Source: CAVWCQ01 sp963753545 (lineage in GTDB: Bacteria > Chloroflexota > Anaerolineae > Aggregatilineales > Aggregatilineaceae). From it: a stretch of 64,000 nt of DNA. Both the position numbers and the translations under genes were made by a program. The stretch lies in the NCBI GenBank assembly GCA_963753545.1, contig CAVWCQ010000008.1:3968001-4032000 (forward strand), in the 5' to 3' direction. The notes below the pieces were generated by a model. The model saw only the letters and a program-made list of their open reading frames with translations, searched no databases and was not told where the DNA came from. Below, piece by piece: positions 42,106 through 52,307 of this stretch; positions within the stretch are counted from its first letter, which is position 1; the number at the start of each line of letters is the position of its first letter.

Positions 42106-45102
42106 TTATTCGTAGCGCAGCACATTGAGCGGCTTCTCGCCCGATGCTCCCCACACCGACAGCAGCGCCGCCACCAGCGAGATGAGAACACACAGGCCCA
42201 TCAGTGACAGCGCCGTAACATAGGGGAGCGTTTCCCCCAGATTATCTTTAAAGAGCTGGGAGAGCAGCAATGCAAGCGCCACAAAACTGATGCCGACGCC
42301 TATTAAACCACCAACCACCCCCATGAGGCCATTTTCTAGGAGCAGCATTCCCAGAACGCGCTCCCGCTGCAAACCGACAGCTTTCATGACTGCAATCTCG
42401 CGCCGCCGTTCCAGGGTGGACAAAGCAACGGAGTTAGCGATGACAATACCTCCTGTCACCAGGGCCAGCGCCGCCACCAGCAGCGGAAATGAAGTGAACT
42501 GGTCGATAATCCTGTTGAGCAGGTCGTTGATAAATCGGGTTTCCAGGATAAAGGTCCCTGGCACATGCGAAAACGTGCGGCGCAGCTCAGGAATCTTGTC
42601 TTTCTCAACATCTGCGATCCCTAACATGCTTTCCGGGCGCAGATTGCCAAACGCCGCCAGGGGCGCATACAGTTGGGAATTGCTGAAACTGAGGCCCGTA
42701 GCTTCGGTTACACCCACCACACGAAAAGAGATATCTTCCGACCCCGGCGATTTCATCACGGCAAATGTCAGCAGATCACCCACACCGATTTTGAAGGTAT
42801 TAAGGTAGTCGCCACCCTGGACGACAATGGGCCAATAACCATCTGCATCCGCTTGATTATCCTGTGCGGGGTCGAGATTGCGCCCCTCGGCAAAATTGAC
42901 ATCAGGCAGATTGGAGGTGATGTCGCGCCCGTCTATGCTGTTAAATGTCCAGATGAGATTCTGCCTGTCGCGCGATCCCAAATCACGTCCAGTGGAAGCA
43001 TCCCAATAACGCGACAGTCGAGCATTATACGAGCCAACGATAGTAAAGCTGTTGACCCCGTCTTGTTCCGACAATACGGTGCGAATATCATCCATATTGC
43101 CCTGGCTGGCTGCCGACAGGATCAGAACGTTGCCGCCAGTTGCGTCTTCCAGCATGGAAGCAAAGACAGAGGTGATGGTATCCACCAGCATCGTAATGAT
43201 ACTCAGGGTGAACACACCGACGACAAGGGCTAGCAGAGTTGAAGCGCCCCGGCCTTTGGTCGCCAACATCGAACGCATTGCCACTTTAAAATCGATAAAG
43301 GTAAAGCGCTGGATCAGCCGTCCCAAAATCCAGGTCGGAATGAGCAGCACCACGAGTACCGGGATCAGGCCCCAGAACAGCGGGAACAGCAGCACCAGGA
43401 TTCCGGGCCAGATTTCCGATACCCGCCCGCCGCCAACGGCCCAGATAACCAGCCACAGCGCGATATACAGGTAACCGACCAGGATTACCGTTACGGTCAT
43501 GATCAGAATAGCCGGAACCATGCCTCCAAAGAGGGCACCCAAAACAGGCAGTGCTACAAGCAGTCCCAGCCAGACCAGCATATGCAGGAACCAGCTCCGG
43601 CCTCGCCGCCGCTCGCGGAAAGACAGAATCCCGTTCAAGAGGACAGCGATGCCCACCACCAGCCCGTAAACCGCCCCAATTGCCTGGGCAATCTGTTGCA
43701 GATTTATTCCGCCGCTCACTTTTACGTTGTCCAGCATTGTTCCCATCAAACCCTGGACCACGAGGCTGATTGCTAGAATCAGGCAGACGATTGCGACAAA
43801 GGCGTTCAGGCGTCCGGTGCGAGGGATGATCGTATCGTTGGGTCGCAAAACGCTTGCCGGGCGAATCTTCCCGGCGGCAAGGGTAGGCAAAAAGCCAAAG
43901 ATCGCGGTAATGACGATGCCAACCACCAGACCGTTGATCGCGGGGGCGGCGGCAATGTGGAACGAGAGTGACTGTCCCAGGAAGGTTTCAGCTATGCCTT
44001 TAACGCCCAAAGCAAGCAGCCATCCGCCGCACACGCCGATGATGCTGCCAACAATCCCCATCAGGATCGCCTCAACCAGGAACAGTGAAATCACTTCTTG
44101 GGGTTCGAGACCAACCGTTTTGAGAACCGCGACTTCAAGCGTGCGGCGGCTGACGATCACCAGCATCGTGTTGATAATGCCCACTCCGCCAATGAGCAGT
44201 GATACCAGGCCCATGACGACAGTCAGGTTATCAATGGTGTCGGATAACTGGGTATTCGCTTCCTTCAGGTCCGTCGTTGTCGAAATGGCCAGTGCATAGC
44301 TCAGGCGATGCAAGCGCCGCGCAGCCGGATCCACCTTGGAGGGATCACCCAGCTTGATATAAACGGTGGAAGCCTGTCCAGGAACCACCTTATCAAAGAG
44401 ATCAGCAGATCGAACGTCCAGATAAAAATAGCCAAAAACGTGCGCAATGAAATTCTGCAACCCTGGCTCGGCCTCTGTCGGCACAATGCCGCGAATGGTG
44501 AAGTCTTCACTCGCGCCGGACAGTCGCAAGTGATCGCCCACCTGTGCTTCTAGATCATCAGCCAGGTTGCGGCTGATCACGATATCCGTTGGCTCCCGAA
44601 GCATGGATGCCAGTGCTTTGCCATCCTCTGATTCGACGGTTCCGTAGAGGGGATAATGATCTTTCTCGATGATAAAGTTATAGAGGAAGGGTTTGTAGGT
44701 ATCACGTTCGGGAATACTGGCACTCATGGCGACGTTAAAACCGTTCACCGCCTGCCGGTAGGTAACCTCCGAGCCAGGATAATTTTCATCGAGCCAGCTT
44801 TGGATGCGCGCGATTCCATCCGGAGTGAATACCATATTGCCACTGTCCAGCGACAAATCTTCTTCGTGGAGTTCAATGATATATTGTCCCCACGTACTGC
44901 TGGGCGTAATCCGAATATCTCCCCGGTTGCTCTCCTGCAAGCTCTCTTCGAGAGTATCCTTCATCATGACGGCTAGAGTTTGCAGGCTTACGATGGCAGC
45001 GACTCCGGCGGCAATGCAGAGTAAGGCGAACAACGAACGCAGCCGGTTCACTTTTAGATCATTAAATGCGTGCCGGACAAAAAAGCCTAATCGTTGTAGC
45101 AT
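42106..45102 (-). CDS. Double FtsX/MacB-type permease
   Basis: A 998-aa membrane protein with two MacB/FtsX modules. An N-terminal helix near LRSLFALLCIAAG is followed by a periplasmic domain, then helices near TVVMGLVSLLIGGVGIINTML. A central cluster of helices (about residues 430-620) connects to a second periplasmic domain and the C-terminal FtsX helices near ALALVTGGIVIANSVAL. ATG 45102 fits GGCGGAAG upstream better than the TTG at 45120. No ATPase partner is adjacent. Likely extrudes lipoproteins, lipids or peptides, or works in cell-envelope signalling. Confidence 0.85.
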   Translation of the reverse strand: MLQRLGFFVRHAFNDLKVNRLRSLFALLCIAAGVAAIVSLQTLAVMMKDTLEESLQESNRGDIRITPSSTWGQYIIELHEEDLSLDSGNMVFTPDGIARIQSWLDENYPGSEVTYRQAVNGFNVAMSASIPERDTYKPFLYNFIIEKDHYPLYGTVESEDGKALASMLREPTDIVISRNLADDLEAQVGDHLRLSGASEDFTIRGIVPTEAEPGLQNFIAHVFGYFYLDVRSADLFDKVVPGQASTVYIKLGDPSKVDPAARRLHRLSYALAISTTTDLKEANTQLSDTIDNLTVVMGLVSLLIGGVGIINTMLVIVSRRTLEVAVLKTVGLEPQEVISLFLVEAILMGIVGSIIGVCGGWLLALGVKGIAETFLGQSLSFHIAAAPAINGLVVGIVITAIFGFLPTLAAGKIRPASVLRPNDTIIPRTGRLNAFVAIVCLILAISLVVQGLMGTMLDNVKVSGGINLQQIAQAIGAVYGLVVGIAVLLNGILSFRERRRGRSWFLHMLVWLGLLVALPVLGALFGGMVPAILIMTVTVILVGYLYIALWLVIWAVGGGRVSEIWPGILVLLFPLFWGLIPVLVVLLIPTWILGRLIQRFTFIDFKVAMRSMLATKGRGASTLLALVVGVFTLSIITMLVDTITSVFASMLEDATGGNVLILSAASQGNMDDIRTVLSEQDGVNSFTIVGSYNARLSRYWDASTGRDLGSRDRQNLIWTFNSIDGRDITSNLPDVNFAEGRNLDPAQDNQADADGYWPIVVQGGDYLNTFKIGVGDLLTFAVMKSPGSEDISFRVVGVTEATGLSFSNSQLYAPLAAFGNLRPESMLGIADVEKDKIPELRRTFSHVPGTFILETRFINDLLNRIIDQFTSFPLLVAALALVTGGIVIANSVALSTLERRREIAVMKAVGLQRERVLGMLLLENGLMGVVGGLIGVGISFVALALLLSQLFKDNLGETLPYVTALSLMGLCVLISLVAALLSVWGASGEKPLNVLRYE

Positions 45103-45231
45103 GGTGCTTCCGCCTTTCAAACGCCAGGATGGTTGAATTATACTCTCAGCCTGAAGGAATTACGCAGTACAGGGGATATGAGTTTCCTCTAAGGCTTTTT
45201 TATCTTTTTGATCATGACTATGGGAAATATC

Positions 45232-45265
45232 ACCGGGGGCGGTTGGGCCGTCCCCGGTTGTTTTT
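45232..45265 (-). terminator. Strong hairpin after the APH-like gene
   Basis: Bases 45232-45242 and 45248-45258 pair over 11 positions including one G-U, with a 5-nt loop. A plus-strand T-run follows (to 45265). On the minus strand the downstream tract is GATATTT, so it may act in both directions. It follows the APH-like stop by a few bases. Confidence 0.5.
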
Positions 45266-46274
45266 ACGCGTTCTGGTGGGCGAATGCCGCAAAGTCGAAG
45301 GTTACCAGTGGTACATCATTTTCGATGCGTTCCTTACGTCCCTGCACAAATCGACTGGTCCAGGGATGGTCAATGGTCTCCAGATTCTCGAAACTGCGGT
45401 ACAGCACAGCGTAGAGATCGATTTCGCGCAGCTTCAGAAAATGGGGGATTTCAGCCAGCCATGCCGGGTCTAGGTCGTGATACCGTCGGTAGCCGGACCA
45501 GAAGCGTGGCATAAACGCTTCGGTGAGAGACAGCGGATCGTCTTCGTTCACGATCATATAAAACACGACCATGGCGATGTCGTAGACGTACCAACTGTAC
45601 ACGCAGTCATCGAAGTCAAACAGCGTCAAGCGCCCCTGGTCGTCCACAAAGAAGTTGGCCGTATGGGCGTCCTGGTGGATCAGCCCATAAGAGAGGCTGT
45701 CGCTGCGGGGCAGTGTCTCGAGATACGCTATAACCTCGCGGAATTTCCGTGCAGCGATGGCTTCCGATGGCGGGAGCCATCGTTCCGCTTCCATATTGTT
45801 AGGATTATCCCATTCGGGGCGTTTACAGTCCGGATCCGGCGGGGTATAGGTGCATGACAGTGCATGAATCCGGCCCAGCAGCTCCCCGTATCGCTCATAA
45901 GCGTCGGGCGTCCACCCTATTTCCCAGATCGGGCGACCCTGTGCCTTCACAAAGGCTGTCGCCATGAACTGCCCGCCTTTGCCATCATCAATAACTTCCA
46001 CAAGCTGCCCATTGGATGAGAGAATGGCTCTGGAGACGCCAGCCCCACCGTCGGCCAGATGGTTGATCCAGCACACTTCTCCCTGGATCAGTTGGATGGT
46101 GCGGCGTAGGCTGTGCCCAATGCGCAGAATGTATGCTTCGCCGTCGCGCTCAAACTCGTAGATGAAGCTCTCGAAGCCATCGAGCAGCCGGATGTGATCA
46201 GAAGCGATCCCATAACGGTGCATAGCTTCATGCAGAATAAAATCAGTGTAGCGAGCTTTGATTTCAGCTTCCAT
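45264..46274 (-). CDS. APH-family phosphotransferase
   Basis: A 336-aa protein of the aminoglycoside phosphotransferase/choline kinase fold. The Brenner-like catalytic motif is LIHQDAHTANFFVD and the metal-binding DFDD follows. N-terminal LLDGFESFIYEFE and AYILRIGH supply the glycine-loop-like and Lys/Arg positions. Family members include homoserine kinase type II, choline kinase and antibiotic kinases, and resistance is not implied. Its stop lies 161 nt before the FtsX start. Confidence 0.82.
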   Translation of the reverse strand: MEAEIKARYTDFILHEAMHRYGIASDHIRLLDGFESFIYEFERDGEAYILRIGHSLRRTIQLIQGEVCWINHLADGGAGVSRAILSSNGQLVEVIDDGKGGQFMATAFVKAQGRPIWEIGWTPDAYERYGELLGRIHALSCTYTPPDPDCKRPEWDNPNNMEAERWLPPSEAIAARKFREVIAYLETLPRSDSLSYGLIHQDAHTANFFVDDQGRLTLFDFDDCVYSWYVYDIAMVVFYMIVNEDDPLSLTEAFMPRFWSGYRRYHDLDPAWLAEIPHFLKLREIDLYAVLYRSFENLETIDHPWTSRFVQGRKERIENDVPLVTFDFAAFAHQNA

Positions 46275-46499
46275 GTTGGTTTCCCCAATAGGTTATGCTT
46301 TTTCGGCGTGAGAAAAAGGAATTGAACAGCGGTCAATGACCGTTATCTACACGAAGACTGTTTAGTTGGGGAAGACCAGCATCAACATCACTTTCATTAA
46401 CGCGGATAACAACACGATTTATACCAGCAGACCGCAAAAGCAACAAATTTCCAGGAGTAGTTCAACTGCCCGTATTTGTAGGGGCGGATTTGTTAACCC

Positions 46500-46536
46500 G
46501 CCCTTCTAGGAAATTGCGTAACGTTCGTTGTCCTAC
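46500..46536 (-). repeat. Dispersed intergenic repeat, copy 2
   Basis: Matches 20611-20646 with one indel and three mismatches, from GCCCTTCTAGG to TTCGTTGTCCTAC. It is fused to a GGGCGG/CCGCCC hairpin (46482-46503) and its edge supplies the stop codon of the methyltransferase gene (46533-46535). Confidence 0.6.
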
Positions 46537-47162
46537 AGGCCTGTCTTCACGCCATATGCCAGAAAGATACTGACATCGGCGCGCTGCGTGCCACACGCCG
46601 AATCGGCGCAGCAGTTGCTCCCGGCGTTCTCAACGCGGACCTGAGTTAACCCGGCAAGCTCGAACCAGCCCGCTACCTCCTCCCGCGCAAACCCCATCCA
46701 GCGGTCATGATGTTCTTCGCGCAGAAAGGTAAAATCGTGGCTATCCAGGTCGGTGATAACCAGTTTGCCGCCGGGCTTGAGGATGCGCGCCATTTCCTGG
46801 ATCGCTCTGGCAGGGTCTTCGACATGGTGCAGATACATATTGGCGAACGCAAACTCAACGCTGCCGTCCGGCAGAGGCAGGGCTTCCGCCGAACCCAGGT
46901 AGGTGGTCAGGGCCTGCCCCGCGAATTTGCTTTGCATAACCTCCAGCATCGCCTGCGATTGATCCACGGCAACCACTCGCAGCCCTGCTTTGAGCAGTGC
47001 TTCGGTCACAAACCCGCTGCCCGCTCCCAGATCGGCAGCCACAGCGCCTGCCTGCACACCTGCCGCGGTCAGAGCGCGTTCGCGCACGGATTCTGAGAAA
47101 AAGCTGGAACGCATCGAGTCCCAGTTTTGTGCTACGTTGTCAAAATACTGCTGGCTGTTCAT
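46533..47162 (-). CDS. Class I SAM-dependent methyltransferase with C-terminal Cys motif
   Basis: A 209-aa methyltransferase with the SAM-binding motif VAADLGAGSGFVTEAL, motif II-like VVAVDQS, and later LPLPDGSVEFAFANMYLHHV. The C-terminus has SNCCADSACG before a final strand (VSIFLAYG). Paired C-terminal cysteines like these occur in metal/metalloid-linked methyltransferases, so arsenic-type chemistry is a possibility, not shown. ATG 47162 has GGAGGG upstream. A divergently transcribed Lrp/AsnC-type regulator lies 107 nt away. Confidence 0.82.
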   Translation of the reverse strand: MNSQQYFDNVAQNWDSMRSSFFSESVRERALTAAGVQAGAVAADLGAGSGFVTEALLKAGLRVVAVDQSQAMLEVMQSKFAGQALTTYLGSAEALPLPDGSVEFAFANMYLHHVEDPARAIQEMARILKPGGKLVITDLDSHDFTFLREEHHDRWMGFAREEVAGWFELAGLTQVRVENAGSNCCADSACGTQRADVSIFLAYGVKTGL

Positions 47163-47269
47163 ATTCCCTCCGTTATAATAGACTGAATCGTATCCGCTTT
47201 CCGAACAGCTATCCAGCACTTTTCGAAGGTAAAACCCGGCAAACACTTTAAAAACGAAACCAAATAACT

Positions 47270-47740
47270 ATGCCTGATGCCAGAGATGAAACCCCAGATA
47301 GCGCCCGGCTTCTCGACCCGGTTGGACTCCAGATTTTACGGCTGCTGCAAGATGATGCACGGCTGCCCTTTTCAGAAATTGGACGGCGCGTTGGGCTGAC
47401 GGCGCCTGCTGTAGCCGAGCGCGTGCGGCGGATGGAAGAGGCGGGGATCATTACCGGTTTTCACGCGGCAGTAAATCCTGCCAAATTAGGCATGCCGCTC
47501 ACTGCCTATATCCATGTAACGGCGGCGGGGGGACGCTGTGATCCCATTGAGGCCCTGGCCTTGCAGCAGTCTGCCGTTACGGAGTGTTACTGCATTGCCG
47601 GGGAACGGGACATTTTGATCAAAGGTGTCTTCGAGTCCATTGAACAGCTTCAGCAGTTTGCCGGCCTGTTCCGGCGCTACGGCAGCGTGAGTACAACCCT
47701 GGTTCTATCCACTTACCTGGATCGCAAAACCTTAGGATAA
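47270..47740 (+). CDS. Lrp/AsnC-family transcriptional regulator
   Basis: A 156-aa regulator with an N-terminal helix-turn-helix (LDPVGLQILRLLQDDARLPF, IGRRVGLTAPAVAERVRRME) and a C-terminal RAM/ligand-binding domain (PLTAYIHVTA, CYCIAGERDILIKGVF). Such proteins sense amino acids or other small molecules. It probably controls the divergent methyltransferase. Its last 28 nt overlap the end of the second kinase-STAND gene on the other strand. Confidence 0.9.
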   Translation: MPDARDETPDSARLLDPVGLQILRLLQDDARLPFSEIGRRVGLTAPAVAERVRRMEEAGIITGFHAAVNPAKLGMPLTAYIHVTAAGGRCDPIEALALQQSAVTECYCIAGERDILIKGVFESIEQLQQFAGLFRRYGSVSTTLVLSTYLDRKTLG

Positions 47741-50700
47741 TTTTCCAGCAGATCAGTGATGATAACATCTAACGGGGTGTGCTGGCCTCGTGCTGTTGCC
47801 GCCTCCACTTGGTCTGGTAGGAGTTCCACCATCAGAATCGTGTGTATCCTCTCGGCTCGTTGTTTAGTCTCACCATCCGCGGCAGGGTGATTGAGTACCA
47901 GCGTCACAAGCTCAAGAGCGCGTTCGCACTCATCCTCATCGAACATAATGCCAGCAATGCCCGTCAAGGCATCGAGCACAGCCGGAATGGCCTGAATCTC
48001 GCTGACAATTTGCAGCGCTTCCAAATAGAGTTTTCCGGCTTTTGTGTTCTGTCGTTGGGCCAGCAGAATGTGCCCCATTTGCAGCAGCGAAAATCCCGTA
48101 CCCCAGCGGTGTCCGATATCGCGACAGATCGCCAGCGCATCTTTGAGCAGCGGAAGCGCGGCTCCGCTGTTCTCCATATCAGCGGCAATCTCGCCAATGC
48201 GAATCAGGGTGTAGGCAATCCCCCAGCGGTAGCCCAAAACCTGGAAATGACTGAGCGCCTCAGCAAACAGCGTACTCGCTTCGTCAGCTTTCCCCCGCAG
48301 AGCCGCCAGTGACCCCAGATTCGCCAGCGAGCCAGCGATACCAAGCCGGTCATCCACCCCGCGAAATAGATCTAGACTCTGCTGGTAGAGCCGCTCCGCT
48401 TCGTCTAATTCCGTCAGATTCTCAGCAATCAGGCCAAGATTGCGCAGCGCATCGGCCATGCGCAGCCGGTTGCCGCTTGCCTCGGCATAGTGCAGACTTT
48501 CCTGGAGCAGCGTCCTCGCCCGCGCATAATCCCCCGCGGCTTGTGCGATATTCGCCAGTATACGAGTTGCTGTCGACAACGTTACCTGATCCCGGCAGGC
48601 CTGAGCAAGGGGCAGTACCGTTTCCAACAATCGCCGCGCCTCGTCGTAGCGCCCCATGCTGTACAGGGCATCGCCAAGCTGAATACGCGCCTCCAACATT
48701 TTACACTGCATCGCTGCGCTATTTTGAGGCGATAAACTCAGTTGGTCGGCCAGTGCCGATGCGCGGCCCAGGTAGGCCAGTGCTTCCGGATAATTGCAGA
48801 CCACCAGCATCTGTTCTCCGGCTTGGCGCGCATATTCGATCTCCTTGTCTGCTTCTCCGCCAATCTGCCAGTGATGCGCGAGATCAGCGGCGTAAATAGA
48901 GTTGCCCGGATAGACCTGCTCAATAGCCTGCGCGACCATCCGGTGCAGCTTAGGCAGTTGATCGGGTGCCAGCCCAAACAGGATGCCGTCGCGCAGCTTA
49001 TCATGAGCAAAGTACCAGTGTCCATCATGAGCTTCGATAATGCCCGCCTCGTTGCAGCCCAACAGCCACAGATCCAGATTTACTGCATGGTCAATGTGGC
49101 GCAGAATAGCCAGATCGATTTCTCGCCCTGCTACTGCCGCCACCCGCAGCAGCGGGTGATAATCCAGCGGAATCCGTTCAATATAACGCTGGGCAATCGC
49201 CTGGACGCCCTTGGGAAACATTCTCTCTGGTAATTCCATTTTGGGAATGGCACTCAGCCTGCCTGCTTCGTCGGCCAGCGCGCGCACCGTCTCGATCATA
49301 AAAAAGACATTGCCTTCGCTCTCGCGCTGCAAAAAATCGACAATGCGCGGTTGGCTTCCCGCTTCGCCCAACATGAGCTCGCTCAGGGCCGTGATTGCCT
49401 CAGTCCCAAAACGGCGCAGGGCGATCACCTGCGCGCCGGGCAGTTCCCCGGGGATATCAGGACGTTCGTCATCTCGGTAAGAACCAATAATCAGGAGCCG
49501 CAGATCGCCGATATAGCGCATCAACGCACGCAGCGGCAGCAGGTTCTCACGCGCCCACTGCAGATCGTCCAACAGCAGCACAATTACCCCCTCCTGCCGT
49601 CGAAAAACCTCAACAATGGTTTGCGCCAACCGCTGTTGAGCCGCCTGACCGTCCAGTCGGGGTGCAGCATCGATGGCCCGTTCCAAAAGCAGATCGATGT
49701 CGGGTATGATCTCTTTGAGAATACTTGCTTCCAGATCACTAAGCTTTGTGGTGAGTACCAGGCGGCGCAGCGGGCCGCGCCAGAGTTGGTAAGTCTGGCC
49801 GTGTTCATCGTTGATCTGCCCACGCAGCACCAGCGCCCCGCGTACCAATGCGGCAATACGCACTTCGTCCATCAGGCGCGATTTTCCCACGCCGCTCTCG
49901 CCACCAATCAACCAGGCGCTGCCCTGCCCATCGGCTGCCCGAACGAGAGCATCGGTGAGCGTCGAAAGTTCCCGTTCGCGCCCGACAAACGGAGCCGCCT
50001 GTAAATAACTTTCGCGGATGGCAATTGTTTCCTGAATCAGCGAAATGCCCTCGACAGCACCATTAAGATCGACCAGCACATCTTGCGCGCTTTGATACCG
50101 TTTCGCCGGGTCTTTCTCTAGCAGTCGGTCAATAATGGGGATCATCTTGGGGCCGTTGATCACCCCTTCCAGCGGATTAACGGGTTGTTCGTCGCTAAAC
50201 CGCAGCGGGGAGAGATCGGGAGCAGCCGTCAGAATCCGCCGGATCAACTGCGAATGATCACCAAAGTCGAAAGGATGTTTGCCTGCGAATAGTTCATAGG
50301 CCATAACGCCAACGGAATAGAGATCAGAAGCTCTATCGGGAGCCTCGCCTCGCATCACTTCGGGAGGAATGTAGAGCAGCGTACCGGCAACCCCTTCTTG
50401 GGCACGATTACGTGCTGCCGCCAGCCCAAAGTCCAGCACTTTGATCTGCCCATCACGGACGAGTACATTGCCGGGCTTCAGATCGCGGTGCAAAATGCCA
50501 TGTCGGTGCAGATAATCAAGGGCTTGCAGCGTTTGTGCCAGCAGCATCAGCCGCCCCACTGGCGAATGTTCCCGTCCCGACGCCAGAATAGTCTCGGCAT
50601 TCTCCAGGAACTCCATAGTGAAGTATGGGCCGTCAGCATCGAAGCCATAATCGAACACGCGGATAATATTCGGGTGGCGCAGGTCTGCAAGAGTTCAAAT

Positions 50701-50906
50701 TCGTGCGCGAGAGCCAGGTTTAACGAAGTGCCAAGCGGCGTTATTCCATCTGCTTCCTCAGGCTTCTCTGCCCGCACCCGCTTGAGGGCGACAATCGTAT
50801 ACGTGAGCCGGTCCATTGCACGGTAAACAGCGCCCATGCTCCCAGTACCTAAAGGGTCGTACAATTCGTATCGTTGTCCAATGAGTGCTGTTGTCCCTGG
50901 TAGCAC
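47713..50906 (-). pseudogene. Second kinase-STAND-TPR protein, broken by a single-base frameshift
   Basis: The N-terminal lobe (GTG 50906, glycine loop GTGSMG, VAIK-type Lys in VALKRV) runs out of frame at about 50688. Restoring one missing G after TTG gives EFELLADLRHPNIIRVFDYG, joining it to the rest. The catalytic lobe has HRDLKPGN and DFG. A STAND/AAA ATPase follows with Walker A GGESGVGKSR and Walker B LLLDDLQW, then TPR repeats to the end. The corrected protein is about 1064 aa, similar in architecture to the one at 2522-5902 but with a different ATPase subtype. An indel in GG suggests sequence error. Confidence 0.85.
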
Positions 50907-51128
50907 AGGTAAACTCCTCGGTGTCTGAACAATTCCCCCGTCAGGAAGATTTTATGGGAAAATAGGTTTATCGGGAAATAAACTCTCAACGATTACTCTT
51001 TCTGAGGAATCTGTGCCCATAAATGGACGCCAAATCTCAGGATGAAGTTCCACGTTGCCTTGACTCCAGCGTAGATGGTGCTAAAGTCCGGTCCAGTATA
51101 GTGTAGATCGGGAGAGGAGAAACCCAGG

Positions 51129-51950
51129 ATGTTCAATGGCTACGCGCCGGTCAAGGGCAGCAAGCTCTATTATGAGGTTGCCGGAAACGGGCATTCTCTG
51201 CTATTTGTCCACGGCACATGGGTCGATTCGCGGATGTGGGATGATCAATTCGACCAGTTTGCCGAGTTGTATCAGGTCATTCGTTATGATCTGCGCGGGC
51301 ACGGGCGCTCTCCGGTGGGCGATCAAGCGTATTCGCATATCGAAGACCTGCATGAACTTCTCACCACGCTGGAAATACCATCAGCGACCCTGATCGGGCA
51401 TTCGGTGGGTGGGGCAGTCGTCATGGGTTACACCTTACAGCATCCCGAACGGGTTCACGGGCTTGTTCTGCTAGACAGCGGCGGCGTGCTGCCCGACACA
51501 AATCTCTCCGACCAGGAAAGGCAGGCTATTCTGTCAGTGGTGACGGCTGCTGCCATGCACAACCCAGGCAAAGCGATTGACCTGTTTACTCAGTTCTGGG
51601 TGGATGGCGTGAATCGCCAATCTGCGCCAGCCGTTCGAGAGCGAGTCAGCGCCATGCTCGGGGACCATAGTTGGCCTCAGTTCTCTCCTGGCTTTCCAGG
51701 TGAGCGCTGGCCGGATGTTGCCTATCTTGAAAAAGTAGAAGCAATCACCACGCCAACGCTGCTGGTCGTCGGAGAACAGGACCGCCCAGGGTTCCAGCGC
51801 GCAGCCGATACATACGCATCACGATTGCCCCGCGCGCAAAAAGCGACAATTCCCGACGCGGCCCATTTTTCCAATATGGATCAGCCAGATATCGTGAACC
51901 AGGCACTGCTGAACTTTCTTCAACGATTGGATAGGGATAGCGCCCGCTAG
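51129..51950 (+). CDS. Alpha/beta hydrolase
   Basis: A 273-aa alpha/beta-fold hydrolase. The oxyanion HG motif is VHGTWVD, the nucleophile elbow is IGHSVGG, and the later acidic residue and His (AAHFSNMDQP) complete the triad. No signal peptide. Substrate cannot be predicted within esterase/lactonase/haloperoxidase-like groups. ATG 51129 follows GAGGAG. It stands alone between a divergent kinase gene and the LuxR regulator. Confidence 0.87.
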   Translation: MFNGYAPVKGSKLYYEVAGNGHSLLFVHGTWVDSRMWDDQFDQFAELYQVIRYDLRGHGRSPVGDQAYSHIEDLHELLTTLEIPSATLIGHSVGGAVVMGYTLQHPERVHGLVLLDSGGVLPDTNLSDQERQAILSVVTAAAMHNPGKAIDLFTQFWVDGVNRQSAPAVRERVSAMLGDHSWPQFSPGFPGERWPDVAYLEKVEAITTPTLLVVGEQDRPGFQRAADTYASRLPRAQKATIPDAAHFSNMDQPDIVNQALLNFLQRLDRDSAR

Positions 51951-52307
51951 AGAGTGTTATGCGCTTTTTTCTCTCCCATATCTTCAAATTAGTACTTAAG
52001 GTTCAACTTTAAAGGAGTATTTTACAGGGCACATTGGGTGTATTCTACGAATAGGTTCATCTCCGTCCTGGCTGTTTGAGCCAACGTTTTGGAGCGCGGT
52101 AAGCAGCGTCCTAATGTAATACCCACCCTGAAAAATGGGCCAAAAATGGAAGTAGAGACGCGGTTAGGAAACGGTTAGTCGTGAAACCGAAAAAGGGGGG
52201 GTAGAAGATCCTCACGGCGGCGAAGTGATCAACTAATTTTTTCGAAAAGTTTGTTAGTAGGAACGAAACTCGCCCTGCAACACCCATAACAAGCATTAGA
52301 GAGTCTG
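51951..52307. other. 357-nt leader region of the LuxR/MalT gene
   Basis: No ORF is convincing. It contains two sets of direct repeats with an 11-nt period (52131-52178), G-rich and A-rich tracts, and no clear terminator. It probably holds promoter and activator sites for the downstream regulator. Confidence 0.45.
52131..52178 (+). repeat. Tandem 11-nt-phased direct repeats
   Basis: AAAAATGG occurs at 52131 and 52142, and GGTTAG at 52162 and 52173. Each pair is 11 nt apart and the two pairs are 31 nt apart. The GGTTAG pair is also found at 8468-8484. This could be a cooperative regulator site. Confidence 0.45.

Noticed and set aside
45264..46274. Antibiotic resistance call for the APH-like gene
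   Set aside because: The fold also covers homoserine, choline and other kinases. There are no resistance-specific residues or mobile context.
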